A stretch of 64,000 nt of DNA, from NCBI RefSeq assembly GCF_002995785.1, contig NZ_PVXO01000012.1, positions 1 to 64,000 on the forward strand. The letters run 5' to 3'. How positions within the stretch are numbered: the stretch's first letter is position 1; each line of letters opens with the position of its first letter. Below the pieces are notes generated by a model. It was not told the DNA's origin. It made no database searches and was given only the letters and a program-made list of their open reading frames with translations. The DNA comes from Clostridium liquoris. GTDB lineage: Bacteria > Bacillota > Clostridia > Clostridiales > Clostridiaceae. Both the position numbers and the translations under genes were made by a program. Positions 1-7,274 of the stretch are shown one piece after another.

Positions 1-224
1 TCAATTAAAATAGTCTAGCTATAGGTGATAAAACTAATCCACAGCGTCTTATGATAATTATAGTAAAAATCTTTAAGAAAGGAAAAGTATAATGAATTTT
101 TACTATATGTTCATTATACAAGGTGAATGTTATGAAACTTAAATTGGGTAATTGCTCAGTGCAGTTAATAAAATCTGGTAACAGATTGTATCGAGCATAT
201 TAATTTGTTATCAGTAAGCTGCAC

Positions 225-250
225 CCTTTTGAAAATATATTTTTAAAAGG
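225..250 (+). promoter_or_regulatory. hairpin covering the ribosome binding site of the methyltransferase fragment
   Basis: CCTTTT (225-230) pairs with AAAAGG (245-250), and the AT-rich stretch between them (AAAATATATTTT) extends the stem almost to its centre. The AAAAGG arm is also the start of the ribosome binding site AAAAGGAAG of the gene beginning at 263, so the fold could hide that site. Upstream (1-224) I see no gene except a possible 23-residue peptide at 132-203 with a site AAGGTGA; I do not call it. Confidence 0.4.
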
Positions 251-262
251 AAGCGTATTATT

Positions 263-454
263 ATGAATTTAGAACAATTAAAGAAAATAGTTAAATCATA
301 TATGGATAGTGATAAAGTAATGCTTGATATGGGTACTGGAGGTGGAGAATTTCTTCTATCTTTAAATCCATATAGGGGTAAAACCTATGCAACAGAGGCT
401 TATTTATCAAAGATTAAACTCATTCGTTCAGCAAGCGTAATACTGCAACCATAA
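263..454 (+). pseudogene. SAM-dependent methyltransferase, 5' part (gene split by the integrative element)
   Basis: The first 48 residues hold class I methyltransferase motif I (DMGTGGGEF, about residues 22-30) and the acidic residue after it (ATEAY, E46). The homologous reading stops there and the frame runs 16 more codons into foreign DNA before a stop. The missing continuation is found 8 kb away at 8456-8704, where the frame reads PNIKL and then conserved methyltransferase sequence. Together they would form one protein of a clostridial methyltransferase type. The start is ATG 263, preceded by AAAAGGAAG. The fragment cannot be active alone because it lacks most of the SAM pocket and all of the substrate part. 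Confidence 0.85.
407..420. other. candidate attL of the integrative element
   Basis: The sequence is TCAAAG (407-412) followed by ATTAAACT (413-420). The right junction has CCTAAC followed by the same ATTAAACT (8456-8469). The 8-bp core is shared, while the 6 bp before it differ. In the right copy the six bases encode the residues expected in the intact methyltransferase (PN before IKL), so the left six are probably element-derived. This resembles the 6-bp coupling sequences of Tn916-type integrases in AT-rich targets. The exact crossover point is inferred. Confidence 0.6.
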
Positions 455-940
455 ACAAGGAGCAAAAACAAAGGTTTGAGATTAACACATTCTCTATTTG
501 ATAAAGTCTACAAAGTATTATAATAAAGGCTTTCAAGCATTTCTCTTTCATACTATGTCAATGCAAAACGAACAAATGAGATTCGGTTTATTTGACCGAT
601 ATTTTATATTGTTTTTCTTATCAAAATAAAGAACGTAATACTATTATTATACTATTTATTTAAGGGGTATCACAGGATGAATCCAGATAACCCACATTTA
701 ATTTTAGGATTAAGGATATAGGAAATATAGGTAATCAAATTAAAATCAATCTGGGGTCATTCTGGTTACTCTGGGGATTATCATAAAAATGGATGGTCGG
801 TAATTACATGGAAAGATAGAGAAAAAAGTTTCAAATACCTATGTACTTATTCTGAAATATGTGGTATAATATATATAGTTAAACAAGTACAATAAAATCA
901 ATATTCAGATGAATAATAAAATAATTTAGAATGCTTAGAA
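455..940. other. left end of the element, no intact gene
   Basis: This stretch holds no intact gene. One open frame without a start codon (731-895) reads like protein, with a WGHSGYSGDYHKNGW stretch, and may be a remnant. A GGTATCA motif lies at 666-672. TCTGG-type repeats lie at 746-776 (TCAATCTGGGG, TTCTGG, ACTCTGGGG). A promoter-like extended -10 lies at 862-870. The left arm of the integrase site and possibly part of the replication control region are expected here. Confidence 0.45.
842..870 (+). promoter_or_regulatory. promoter for rep
   Basis: An extended -10 box TGG-TATAAT occupies 862-870. A weak -35-like TGTACT (842-847) lies 17 bp upstream. Transcription would run through the hairpin at 941-984 and then into the replication gene at 1021. 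Confidence 0.5.
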
Positions 941-984
941 GAGCGAGTGGCCAGATGGATTGATTCTGGTAACTGGCTCTTTTT
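941..984 (+). terminator. hairpin with T-run in the rep leader (attenuator)
   Basis: GAGCGAGTGGCCAG (941-954) pairs with CTGGTAACTGGCTC (966-979) with two mismatches and one G-T pair, followed by TTTTT (980-984). It lies between the promoter at 842-870 and the rep start at 1021, the position of a transcription attenuator controlling replication protein level. What would relieve it is not visible; no antisense promoter was recognised. Confidence 0.65.
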
Positions 985-1020
985 GTCGTCTAAAAACATA
1001 ATCAGAATGGAGGTGGAACA

Positions 1021-2010
1021 ATGGGAGTAAAGAAACTTCAAGGCGCGGACGGAATGAACTTTGAAATGCAAATGACAGTTGCAGGATTAGAGGGTGCAAA
1101 GTTCAATGAGGAACTAAAGAACAAAGCAGGACGAGATATTGTAAAGGTAAATTGTTGGGGTGGTAGATTATCAGCCTTTGTGAATCTTCCTCATGCTGTA
1201 AGACCCAATAATGTGCAACCCTTTCAGCTTTCTGACTGTATCAGTTTAGAGTTGGTACGAAACCAAGTTGTAGAGTTTATGCGTTCATGTTTGCAAAAGC
1301 ATTTGAAAGATAAGTATTCAGAGGAATTTCTATCACAATTGACTGTAACAAAACTTGAATGCAATCTAACCATAAAATGTGTTGGTGCTTGTAAGCCAAA
1401 AGATGTAATCAAGCTATTTGAAAAAGCATTTCCAAAGGTTACTGTGTATAAAGAAACCGATGATAAGGGAAAACCGCACAAGAAACCAGAAAGAGGAATC
1501 ACTACAACCAAAGCCCATGAATGGGTGTTAAAGGTATATGACAAATCTTATCAGTTGAGAAAAGATGGAGATTTGAGTGTTGAATCCGATTTGATTCGTG
1601 TTGAACTGGTTTTCTTAGACAGAATGCTTGACCGTATGTATTCTAACAAAAGGTCGCTGGAAGATATTTTGACGAGGAAAGCAATAAAAACGCTGATAGA
1701 CCAGTATCAAGTGACCTTTGATGAAATATGCGAAAATGAGCTAAAGAATGTGCTGAATGCTTGTACCCAAGAAGTATTTGAAAGTCTTACTTACTCTACT
1801 TCTGGTAACGAGGTAAGCGATACAGTAACAAGGTGCAAAGAGTTTATTCTTGATATAGAAGTGCTACGCAAAGCCCTACAACGATGGTATAAGTTTCGTG
1901 GTATGGCAGATAACTCAAAGCGAATGGTATTTTACTATCGTAATGGTAACTTCGGTATTCCAAAAGATGTGCTTAAAACGGTAAAACTCATGCATAATTC
2001 AACAGGTTAA
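1021..2010 (+). CDS. phage-type/rolling-circle replication initiation protein
   Basis: The protein has 329 residues. The N-terminal part has the GRLSAFVNLPHAV stretch and the VTKLECNLTIKC strand that resemble Rep proteins of filamentous-phage type (G2P/Phage_X and Rep_trans relatives). The middle has KVYDKSYQL followed by LIRVELVF, a pattern typical of these initiators. Such proteins nick a double-strand origin and start rolling-circle replication, so the element can probably replicate as a circle after excision. The start ATG has GGAGGTGG upstream. The family call rests on motif patterns. The catalytic tyrosine was not assigned with certainty. A relaxase role in mobilisation is an alternative. 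Confidence 0.7.
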   Translation: MGVKKLQGADGMNFEMQMTVAGLEGAKFNEELKNKAGRDIVKVNCWGGRLSAFVNLPHAVRPNNVQPFQLSDCISLELVRNQVVEFMRSCLQKHLKDKYSEEFLSQLTVTKLECNLTIKCVGACKPKDVIKLFEKAFPKVTVYKETDDKGKPHKKPERGITTTKAHEWVLKVYDKSYQLRKDGDLSVESDLIRVELVFLDRMLDRMYSNKRSLEDILTRKAIKTLIDQYQVTFDEICENELKNVLNACTQEVFESLTYSTSGNEVSDTVTRCKEFILDIEVLRKALQRWYKFRGMADNSKRMVFYYRNGNFGIPKDVLKTVKLMHNSTG

Positions 2011-2153
2011 AACAGGGTTAAAAAGTATCAATAATTGTTACCCTGGAGCCCCAAACTTTGAAAACTGAAAATCTTAAAATCATGGTGTGAAACATCATTT
2101 TATAGGTGTAAAAACCATTCTACAAACGATTTGGGCATTTTTCAAGAATCAAA

Positions 2154-2180
2154 TTCTGTCCATAATTACATGAGACAGAA
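2154..2180 (+). other. small inverted repeat after rep
   Basis: TTCTGTC (2154-2160) and GACAGAA (2174-2180) form a 7-bp stem with a 13-base loop in the 215-bp gap after rep. No T-run follows, so it is not a terminator. It could be part of a single-strand origin or an RNA hairpin; nothing else supports either. Confidence 0.3.
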
Positions 2181-2225
2181 CAGCACAATATTATCAATGC
2201 AATAACAACCAAAGGAGGTAGAGCA

Positions 2226-2435
2226 ATGCCAATAGCTACAATAATCCAACGTGATATTAAATTAAAAAGCAAGCCTACAAGTGGTTTACAAGCTTACAAC
2301 CTTTTGATAGAAGCTATAAACGAAGAAGTAGAAGAACTGCAAACTATCCTATCCGAACTATCTGAATCAGAAGCTAAACAATGCTTCATCAGAGAATGGA
2401 ATCCAAATATTAGGAGTGTTTCAGTTCACGATTAA
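2226..2435 (+). CDS. small protein of unknown function
   Basis: The protein has 69 residues and a strong ribosome binding site (AAAGGAGGTAGAGCA before ATG). It is mostly helical by composition, with a heptad-like acidic stretch (EEVEELQTILSELSESEAK, about residues 37-55) that could form a short coiled coil. It is the first gene of a closely spaced set (2226, 2454, 2818) downstream of rep, so a role in replication or maintenance of the element is plausible. I do not recognise a family. Confidence 0.6.
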   Translation: MPIATIIQRDIKLKSKPTSGLQAYNLLIEAINEEVEELQTILSELSESEAKQCFIREWNPNIRSVSVHD

Positions 2436-2453
2436 GCAAAGGAGCGTGATTAA

Positions 2454-2813
2454 ATGGCTTTCAAGAAAGGAGTGAGTGGTAATCCAGCAGGTAGACCCAA
2501 ACAAACACAACAGCAAAAAGATGAACGAGAGCACTTCAAGAGGTTGCTAAAATCATCTACTGCATCTGCCCTTGAATCCATTATCGCTATCTCACAGGAC
2601 AGGTACAACAAGGACAGATTTAATGCTTGTAAGTTTATCATAGAAAAAGCATATGGAGCAAATACAGCTTTTCTGTTGGACGGTACAGAGGACACTTCCC
2701 CTATTGTGATTGAGGTTGTGCCACGCAGAACAGAAGATGACGATGATGAATGGGACGAAGTAATGAAAGCTTCACCTGATGACGATTTAGAAGATTATGA
2801 ATGGGAGGAATAA
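2454..2813 (+). CDS. DUF5681 domain protein
   Basis: The protein has 119 residues. The N-terminus KKGVSGNPAGRPKQ is the hallmark of DUF5681, a short basic motif found in phage and integrative-element proteins. The rest is acidic, ending in a run rich in D, E and W (about residues 85-119). Function is unknown; the basic N-terminus suggests nucleic-acid contact. The start ATG follows a GGAGCG site. The next gene starts 4 bp after the stop. Confidence 0.75.
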   Translation: MAFKKGVSGNPAGRPKQTQQQKDEREHFKRLLKSSTASALESIIAISQDRYNKDRFNACKFIIEKAYGANTAFLLDGTEDTSPIVIEVVPRRTEDDDDEWDEVMKASPDDDLEDYEWEE

Positions 2814-2817
2814 AACA

Positions 2818-3501
2818 ATGCCAAAAACAAAAACAGTAGCAAATAATGGATTAAGTATTATTGAGAACTACAACAATCTCTTTACGCAGATTAACGCTGC
2901 CAAGACTGCTGATGATGTGAGTGTACTTCTTGCAGATGTCAGAACATTTATTGCGATTTACAAGAAAGTTGACAATACTATGGCTAACAGAGTCTACGAG
3001 AAGTTTCAAAGCAAACTGCAAAGCTTACTTGAAGAAAATAACTTTGTGTATGAACGCATGAACAACAAAGTAAATGAAACTCGTGATTGGGCTTATGACT
3101 ATGCAGGAGAAAAGGACGATTCACAAGCGGTACAAAGCAAGGTGCTTCAACTCATTGCAAAACTACCAAAGAGCAAGACAACAGCCAATGAGAACGGAAT
3201 CACAACAACTATTTCAAATACCATTAATTCTGGTGTTATAGGTAGTAAAGCAGTATTAGAGTTGTTAAAATATCCTGCTTATGCTGATATGGTATCTGCA
3301 AGATTCAGAGAAAAAGCATTTGAGGGTAGCAAGACACCTGCACAACAAGCATTTGAACGGTTAAAAGAAACCAGTTTGAGAGAAGCTGAACAAGCACTTT
3401 CTTCTGTGTATTTGCAAGGGTTCCATCTTCGCAACATTGAAAAACAAGCAAACGCATTCAAGAAGCCTACTAACTGGAACGAAACCGAGGGTAACCAATA
3501 A
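2818..3501 (+). CDS. element protein of unknown function
   Basis: The protein has 227 residues from ATG 2818, chosen because GGAGG (inside the end of the preceding gene) lies at proper distance; an upstream in-frame alternative at 2797 has no such site. The sequence is largely alpha-helical and polar with no membrane segment or signal peptide. I see no catalytic motif. Its position in the replication block and its tight linkage to the DUF5681 gene argue for an element-maintenance or DNA-binding role, which is inference. Confidence 0.6.
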   Translation: MPKTKTVANNGLSIIENYNNLFTQINAAKTADDVSVLLADVRTFIAIYKKVDNTMANRVYEKFQSKLQSLLEENNFVYERMNNKVNETRDWAYDYAGEKDDSQAVQSKVLQLIAKLPKSKTTANENGITTTISNTINSGVIGSKAVLELLKYPAYADMVSARFREKAFEGSKTPAQQAFERLKETSLREAEQALSSVYLQGFHLRNIEKQANAFKKPTNWNETEGNQ

Positions 3502-3520
3502 CCGATATACATCAGAAGAA

Positions 3521-3603
3521 CCCAGAGCCACCCAGATTGAATTTAAAATAATTTGATAAGGATTCCTATAGGTATAGGACAAAATTCATCCAGAGTCAAT
3601 CTG
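3521..3603. repeat. CCAGA/TCTGG repeats matching the left-end repeats
   Basis: CCCAGAGCCACCCAGATTGA (3521-3540) contains CCCAGATTGA, the exact inverse of TCAATCTGGG at 746-755, and CCCAGA, the inverse of the TCTGGG at 771-775 region. CCAGAGTCAATCTG (3590-3603) follows. The gap 3502-3759 holds no gene. Such repeats on both sides of the rep block could be iterons or recombinase sites. Confidence 0.4.
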
Positions 3604-3759
3604 TGACTTCAGATGATAAACATAAAATTGAGAATAAATATAAATAGGTCGCTATGATTAGCCCAGTTTCCGAGGACGGAGCAAATACAAACATGGGTAA
3701 TCAGTACAACAGTTCAGTCAAATATGTATTGGTTCCTCTAAGGAAAGGGAGCAATCATA

Positions 3760-4002
3760 ATGAAAAACGTAAATAATGCAACTAATAATATTGAGAACAA
3801 CGAAGCCATCAACAACGCTACAGAGCTAAAAATACCTCGCATGGTACCTATTCAGACGGTAGCTGATGAATGTGGCTTCTCATATAAAACATTATGGAAG
3901 ATGTGTAAAGAAAATCAGATTGTGTATATAAAGGCCGGTAATAAGTATCTCATCAACTTTGATAAGTTTATTGAGTTCCTTAACACCGGAGTGCAGGAAT
4001 AG
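3760..4002 (+). CDS. excisionase-like helix-turn-helix protein
   Basis: The protein has 80 residues. After a polar N-terminal tail the segment TVADECGFSYKTLWKMCKEN (about residues 32-51) is a winged helix-turn-helix of the MerR/excisionase type, followed by VYIKAGNKYLINFDKFIEFL, the usual wing and final helix. Proteins of this size and fold act as recombination directionality factors with tyrosine integrases or as small regulators. It sits 1.5 kb upstream of the integrase. The ribosome binding site is AAAGGGAG. It could equally be a transcription regulator of the element. Confidence 0.7.
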   Translation: MKNVNNATNNIENNEAINNATELKIPRMVPIQTVADECGFSYKTLWKMCKENQIVYIKAGNKYLINFDKFIEFLNTGVQE

Positions 4003-4014
4003 GAGGAATACGCA

Positions 4015-4548
4015 ATGAAATCTGCCGAAAGGAAAGGTAAAGTAAAATGGAGTAAAATAAAAAGCTTTCCTCGTTATGAAATCTCTGACGATGGAATGGT
4101 ATACGATACCAAGTCTGATAGATTCTTAGTTCCAAGCAATAATAATGGTTACTTATGGGTGTGGGTGCATTCTATTAACGGTAAACGTTACAAGAAAAGT
4201 ATTCACAGGCTCGTATATGAAGCATTTGTTGGCCCTATTCCAGAGGGGTTAGAAATCAACCACAAAGACGAAGTTAAGAGCAACAACAACCTGTCTAATC
4301 TGGAATCGCTCACCAAAAAGGAAAACTGCAATTATGGTAGCCGAAATCAGAAAATCGGCAAAGGTAATTCAAAGCAAGTATATCAATACACATTAGATGG
4401 TGTGTTGCTGAAAGTATGGAACAGCATTACAGAGGTTGAACAAGCCCACTACGCAAGGACAGGCGTTTCAGAATGCTGTAATGGACATAGAGAACAATTC
4501 AGAGGGTTTGTCTGGTCATTCGCCAAGAAATACACAAAAGCCGCTTAA
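4015..4548 (+). CDS. NUMOD4/HNH homing endonuclease-like protein
   Basis: The protein has 177 residues. Residues 10-60 (WSKIKSFPRYEISDDGMVY) are a NUMOD4 motif. The HNH core follows, with IHRLVYEAFVGPIPEGLEINHKDEVKSNN holding the H and N residues and NNLSNLESLTKKENCNYG. The C-terminal part (VYQYTLDGVLLKVWNSITEV) is a NUMOD1-like DNA-binding unit. Phage and mobile-element HNH proteins of this architecture make site-specific nicks or breaks. It is free-standing; I see no intron around it. It follows the excisionase-like gene by 12 bp with an AGGAGGA site, so the two are probably cotranscribed. Confidence 0.85.
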   Translation: MKSAERKGKVKWSKIKSFPRYEISDDGMVYDTKSDRFLVPSNNNGYLWVWVHSINGKRYKKSIHRLVYEAFVGPIPEGLEINHKDEVKSNNNLSNLESLTKKENCNYGSRNQKIGKGNSKQVYQYTLDGVLLKVWNSITEVEQAHYARTGVSECCNGHREQFRGFVWSFAKKYTKAA

Positions 4549-4554
4549 TTGCAT

Positions 4555-4668
4555 GGTATCAGAATCTATACTTTCTGAACCTATGCAAAAGATACTTCAT
4601 AGGGGTATCAAAATGCCAAAGATAACGCTTTTGATTATTTTCAAAAAGAGTGTGTACGTTTTGATACC
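4555..4668. promoter_or_regulatory. candidate recombination (res-like) site of the serine recombinase
   Basis: Three copies of GGTATCA lie in 114 bp: 4555-4561, 4604-4610, and inverted at 4662-4668. The last two extend to a perfect 10-bp inverted pair GGTATCAAAA (4604-4613) and TTTTGATACC (4659-4668). The segment lies just upstream of the serine recombinase operon, where resolvase res sites often lie, and no gene occupies 4549-4732. A fourth copy is at 666-672. The function is inferred. Confidence 0.45.
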
Positions 4669-4732
4669 AGCCTGATAAGATAGATACATCAACAAACGCT
4701 TGTTCGATAATTCTTAGGAAAGAGGTGTATCT

Positions 4733-4921
4733 ATGAGTTTAGAGGAAAAATGGAAACGTGATAGGCTGGTATTTGTACGCATAACAATTGATGATATGAT
4801 TTGCAAAGATTGTTCATATCGCTTTGATTGTGAAATTATGTGTTTGATGTACGAAATCAAGCCAGATACGATATTAAGTGGTGGTAAATGTGATTTTTAC
4901 GCAAAGGGGGAATCCCTATGA
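4733..4921 (+). CDS. Cys-rich microprotein coupled to the serine recombinase
   Basis: The protein has 62 residues with two CxxC-like pairs (CKDCSYRFDCEIMC, about residues 24-37, and a later Cys), which suggests a small zinc-binding fold. The ATG has an AAAGAGGTG site. Its stop overlaps the start of the recombinase (ATGA, 4918-4921), so translation of the two is coupled and a role in controlling the recombinase is plausible. I do not recognise a named family. Confidence 0.65.
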   Translation: MSLEEKWKRDRLVFVRITIDDMICKDCSYRFDCEIMCLMYEIKPDTILSGGKCDFYAKGESL

Positions 4922-5559
4922 AGTATGTAGCATATCACAGGACAAGCACCAAGGACCAACATCTGGATAGAGGAATAGCAGAAATCAATAAGTTCTGTTC
5001 TGATAGTGGTATTAGCTTATACAAAGATAAAGTTTATACAGACCAACAGACAGGTAAGAACTTCAATAGACCACGCTATTCCATGTTAAAGGACGAAATA
5101 CTTGAAAGTGGAGATGTTCTAATCATCACAGAGCTTGACCGATTAGGACGAAACAAAGAAGCAACACTCAAAGAACTGCGCTTATTCAACGATAATCACA
5201 TTCGTGTTATGGTGTTAGAATTGCCTACAACATTGCTTGACCTATCTACTATGGAAAATACAATGGCTCGCATGATGTTAGAAACTATCAATAATATGAT
5301 GATTGAGCTATATACAAGCATGGCACAAGCAGAGATTGAGAAGAAAGAGAAAAGACAACGGGAAGGAATCGAAGCTAAAAAGGCTCGTGGTGAATGGGAC
5401 GATTATGGTAGACCAAGAGTAATGAGCCTTGAGGAATTTGCTACTCACTATCGCTTGGTACAGCAGGGAGAGAAAAGACCGTTTGAGCTTATGAGGGAAT
5501 TGGAAATGTCAAAACCCACCTTTTACCGTTATAAAAATCAAATAGAGAAAGGGTGTTAA
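4918..5559 (+). CDS. small serine recombinase (resolvase/invertase family)
   Basis: The protein has 213 residues, the normal length of resolvases. The catalytic Ser is S10 in RTSTKDQ; the ELDRLGRN motif (residues 72-79) supplies the conserved Asp and two Arg. A helical E-like region follows (about 115-150), and the C-terminal MRELEMSKPTFYRYKNQIE is a helix-turn-helix. It probably resolves or inverts DNA between paired sites; the GGTATCA cluster at 4555-4668 is a candidate. It sits immediately before the tyrosine integrase, an unusual pairing of both recombinase types in one small element. It may resolve circular multimers after rolling-circle replication. Confidence 0.85.
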   Translation: MKYVAYHRTSTKDQHLDRGIAEINKFCSDSGISLYKDKVYTDQQTGKNFNRPRYSMLKDEILESGDVLIITELDRLGRNKEATLKELRLFNDNHIRVMVLELPTTLLDLSTMENTMARMMLETINNMMIELYTSMAQAEIEKKEKRQREGIEAKKARGEWDDYGRPRVMSLEEFATHYRLVQQGEKRPFELMRELEMSKPTFYRYKNQIEKGC

Positions 5560-5562
5560 AAT

Positions 5563-6876
5563 ATGGCATCAGTAAAGAGAGTTGAGCATAAAAGCGGTAG
5601 AGTGGTATATCGCATTGTAATTTGTCAAGGATACGACAAACAAGGAAATAAACTGGTGAAGAATCTTACATATTCAGTCAATCAGTCTGCCACACCTAAA
5701 CAACAAGAAAAAGAAGCGTTAAAGTATGCCATGGATATGGAAGATAAAATCAAGTACGGTTATGACTATGACGCTGAAAAAATGTCATTTGAAGATTTTG
5801 CATACAAGTGGCTTGAGAGTGTTAAAGATAACATTGCTTACGGTACCTATGCAGGATATAAACAGGCATTAGAAAGCCGAATCATTCCCTACTTTAAGGG
5901 ATATAAGGTAGCTCATATCAAAACACCACACATTGAAGCATTTTATAGAACTCTGGTTGATGACTATGCAACAGGTACCATAAAGAGATTTGCTAATGTG
6001 TTGAATCTGATTTTTAAGACAGCCAAGCGTTACAGCATGATTGAGAACAATCCTTGCCAAGACGCACAAAAACCAAAGAGAAAAGACGAGGGCGAGGGCT
6101 TAAAGTTCTTTACTCCAAAGCAAGCATTGATGTTTATGAAATCTCTGGATATGTCATACGAGGTAACCTACAAAGGCCATCAGCGTATTGATGATACAGG
6201 TAAACCATACTATGTGAATGAGTACACAAAATCCTATACTGTGCCTACACAATACAAAGTGTTCTTTACTCTCTCATTGTTCTGTGGATTCAGAAAAGGC
6301 GAAACACTTGCTTTACACTGGAATGACATTGACTTTAAGGAAAAGAAAATCTCTATTTCAAAGTCTGTTGGTATGACGGAAAATGGATTTGATTATAAAG
6401 AGCCTAAGACAAAGAAGTCTGTCAGAAAGGTATCTATTCCAGATGATGTAATCCCGCTTTTGAAGAAGTATCATAGTGAGTACCTACAGACACGATTTAG
6501 TCATGGTACTGCATGGCAAGGCGATTTCAGCAATGGCGGTAATCTGTTCATTCAAGCAGACGGAAAACTTATGGGGCATACAACACCTTATCAGTATTTC
6601 ACAAAGCATTTACACCGCTATAATGAGTGGGTGCAGAATAATCCAGACAAAGCAAAGGCTGAGGGATTAGAGGAATTACCGATTATTCCGCTTCATGGGT
6701 TGAGACATTCATGTGCTACCTTGCTTAATTATCTGGAAGTCAACATCATTGAAATATCAAAGACATTAGGACATTCAACCTGTTCCACTACAATGAACAT
6801 CTATGCTCATAGCTTTGAGGAACAGCAAGAGGAAGTAGCAACAAAGGTAAATGAGTTCTTACGATTGAACGCATAA
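5563..6876 (+). CDS. tyrosine integrase
   Basis: The protein has 437 residues. The N-terminal arm-binding region (1-65) is followed by a core-binding SAM-like domain (FEDFAYKWLESVKDN, about 74-175) and the catalytic domain (about 185-430). Catalytic residues are all visible: R244 in CGFRKGE, H378 and R381 in HGLRHSCATLL, H404 in LGHS and Y414 in NIYAHS. It should integrate and excise the element at the ATTAAACT core. The gene begins 3 bp after the recombinase stop. The junctions resemble those of Tn916-type integrases, with 6-bp non-identical spacers. An insertion of about 30 residues (about 195-225) lengthens it beyond many phage integrases. Confidence 0.92.
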   Translation: MASVKRVEHKSGRVVYRIVICQGYDKQGNKLVKNLTYSVNQSATPKQQEKEALKYAMDMEDKIKYGYDYDAEKMSFEDFAYKWLESVKDNIAYGTYAGYKQALESRIIPYFKGYKVAHIKTPHIEAFYRTLVDDYATGTIKRFANVLNLIFKTAKRYSMIENNPCQDAQKPKRKDEGEGLKFFTPKQALMFMKSLDMSYEVTYKGHQRIDDTGKPYYVNEYTKSYTVPTQYKVFFTLSLFCGFRKGETLALHWNDIDFKEKKISISKSVGMTENGFDYKEPKTKKSVRKVSIPDDVIPLLKKYHSEYLQTRFSHGTAWQGDFSNGGNLFIQADGKLMGHTTPYQYFTKHLHRYNEWVQNNPDKAKAEGLEELPIIPLHGLRHSCATLLNYLEVNIIEISKTLGHSTCSTTMNIYAHSFEEQQEEVATKVNEFLRLNA

Positions 6877-6882
6877 ATAATT

Positions 6883-6913
6883 GAGAGCTAGAGGAAAAAA
6901 TCCAAAGGCTCTC
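6883..6913. terminator. terminator between integrase and RHH gene
   Basis: GAGAGCT (6883-6889) pairs with GGCTCTC (6907-6913), with an inner GGA/TCC extension. It sits between the convergent ends of the integrase (6876) and the RHH gene (6923). A-rich and T-rich flanks make it usable in both directions. Confidence 0.65.
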
Positions 6914-6922
6914 ATTTAGTCA

Positions 6923-7102
6923 TCATTCATCTTTCAATTCCATGTGGTCAAGGGCATATTGCAAAGCCATGCTGATTAGTTCATTACGAGAACGATTCGT
7001 TTTAGCTGCTAAATCGTTATATTCCTCTTGCAAGGCTCTATCTATGCGTATCGTCATGGTGACAGATTTATCTTCTTTTGGTGTTACGATAAATTTCTCC
7101 AT
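6923..7102 (-). CDS. ribbon-helix-helix (CopG/Arc type) regulator
   Basis: The 59-residue protein reads MEKFIVTPKEDKSVTMTIRI and continues with DRALQEEYNDLAAKTNRSRN and ELISMALQYALDHME. The TMTIRID strand, LAAKTNRSRNELI helix-turn-helix and amphipathic second helix are typical of ribbon-helix-helix repressors. The ribosome binding site GGAGGAATTGC is good. It is divergent from the nuclease/DUF6508 operon and shares its 170-bp control region, so it probably represses that operon and itself. It may be an antitoxin-like regulator, but no toxin partner is encoded beside it on the same strand. Confidence 0.85.
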   Translation of the reverse strand: MEKFIVTPKEDKSVTMTIRIDRALQEEYNDLAAKTNRSRNELISMALQYALDHMELKDE

Positions 7103-7131
7103 AATGCAATTCCTCCATTGGTTTTGATTAC

Positions 7132-7217
7132 ATTATAGTATTGACAAGAGGTGCAAAACTATGACACAATAGTGAGTTGAATTTACACTTTACTTTTGTG
7201 TTACACTCTGCTATAAT
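7132..7217. promoter_or_regulatory. divergent promoter region of the RHH gene and the cargo operon
   Basis: On the plus strand TTTACT (7189-7194), a 17-bp spacer and TATAAT (7212-7217) form a sigma-A promoter for the nuclease gene. On the minus strand TATAAT is read at 7137-7132 for the RHH gene. Between them TGACACAA and TTGTGTTA are near-perfect inverse copies about 25 bp apart, and TTTACAC/GTTACAC are direct repeats. These are candidate RHH operator half-sites. Confidence 0.6.
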
Positions 7218-7274
7218 GGTGTTGCTGACGGATTAGTGATTGTTGGCAAGTCCAAGAGTGTTAGGGTGAACAAA

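Noticed and set aside
941-984. tRNA-like start (GAGCGAGTGGCCAGATGG looks like the 5' part of a Leu or Ser tRNA)
   Set aside because: There is no anticodon arm, T loop or CCA end; the sequence folds instead into one long hairpin with a T-run, so it is an attenuator or terminator.
6942-7127. Plus-strand open frame of 61 codons
   Set aside because: It lies opposite the RHH gene (6923-7102, minus), which has a good ribosome binding site, typical fold pattern and suitable operator region; the plus frame has none.
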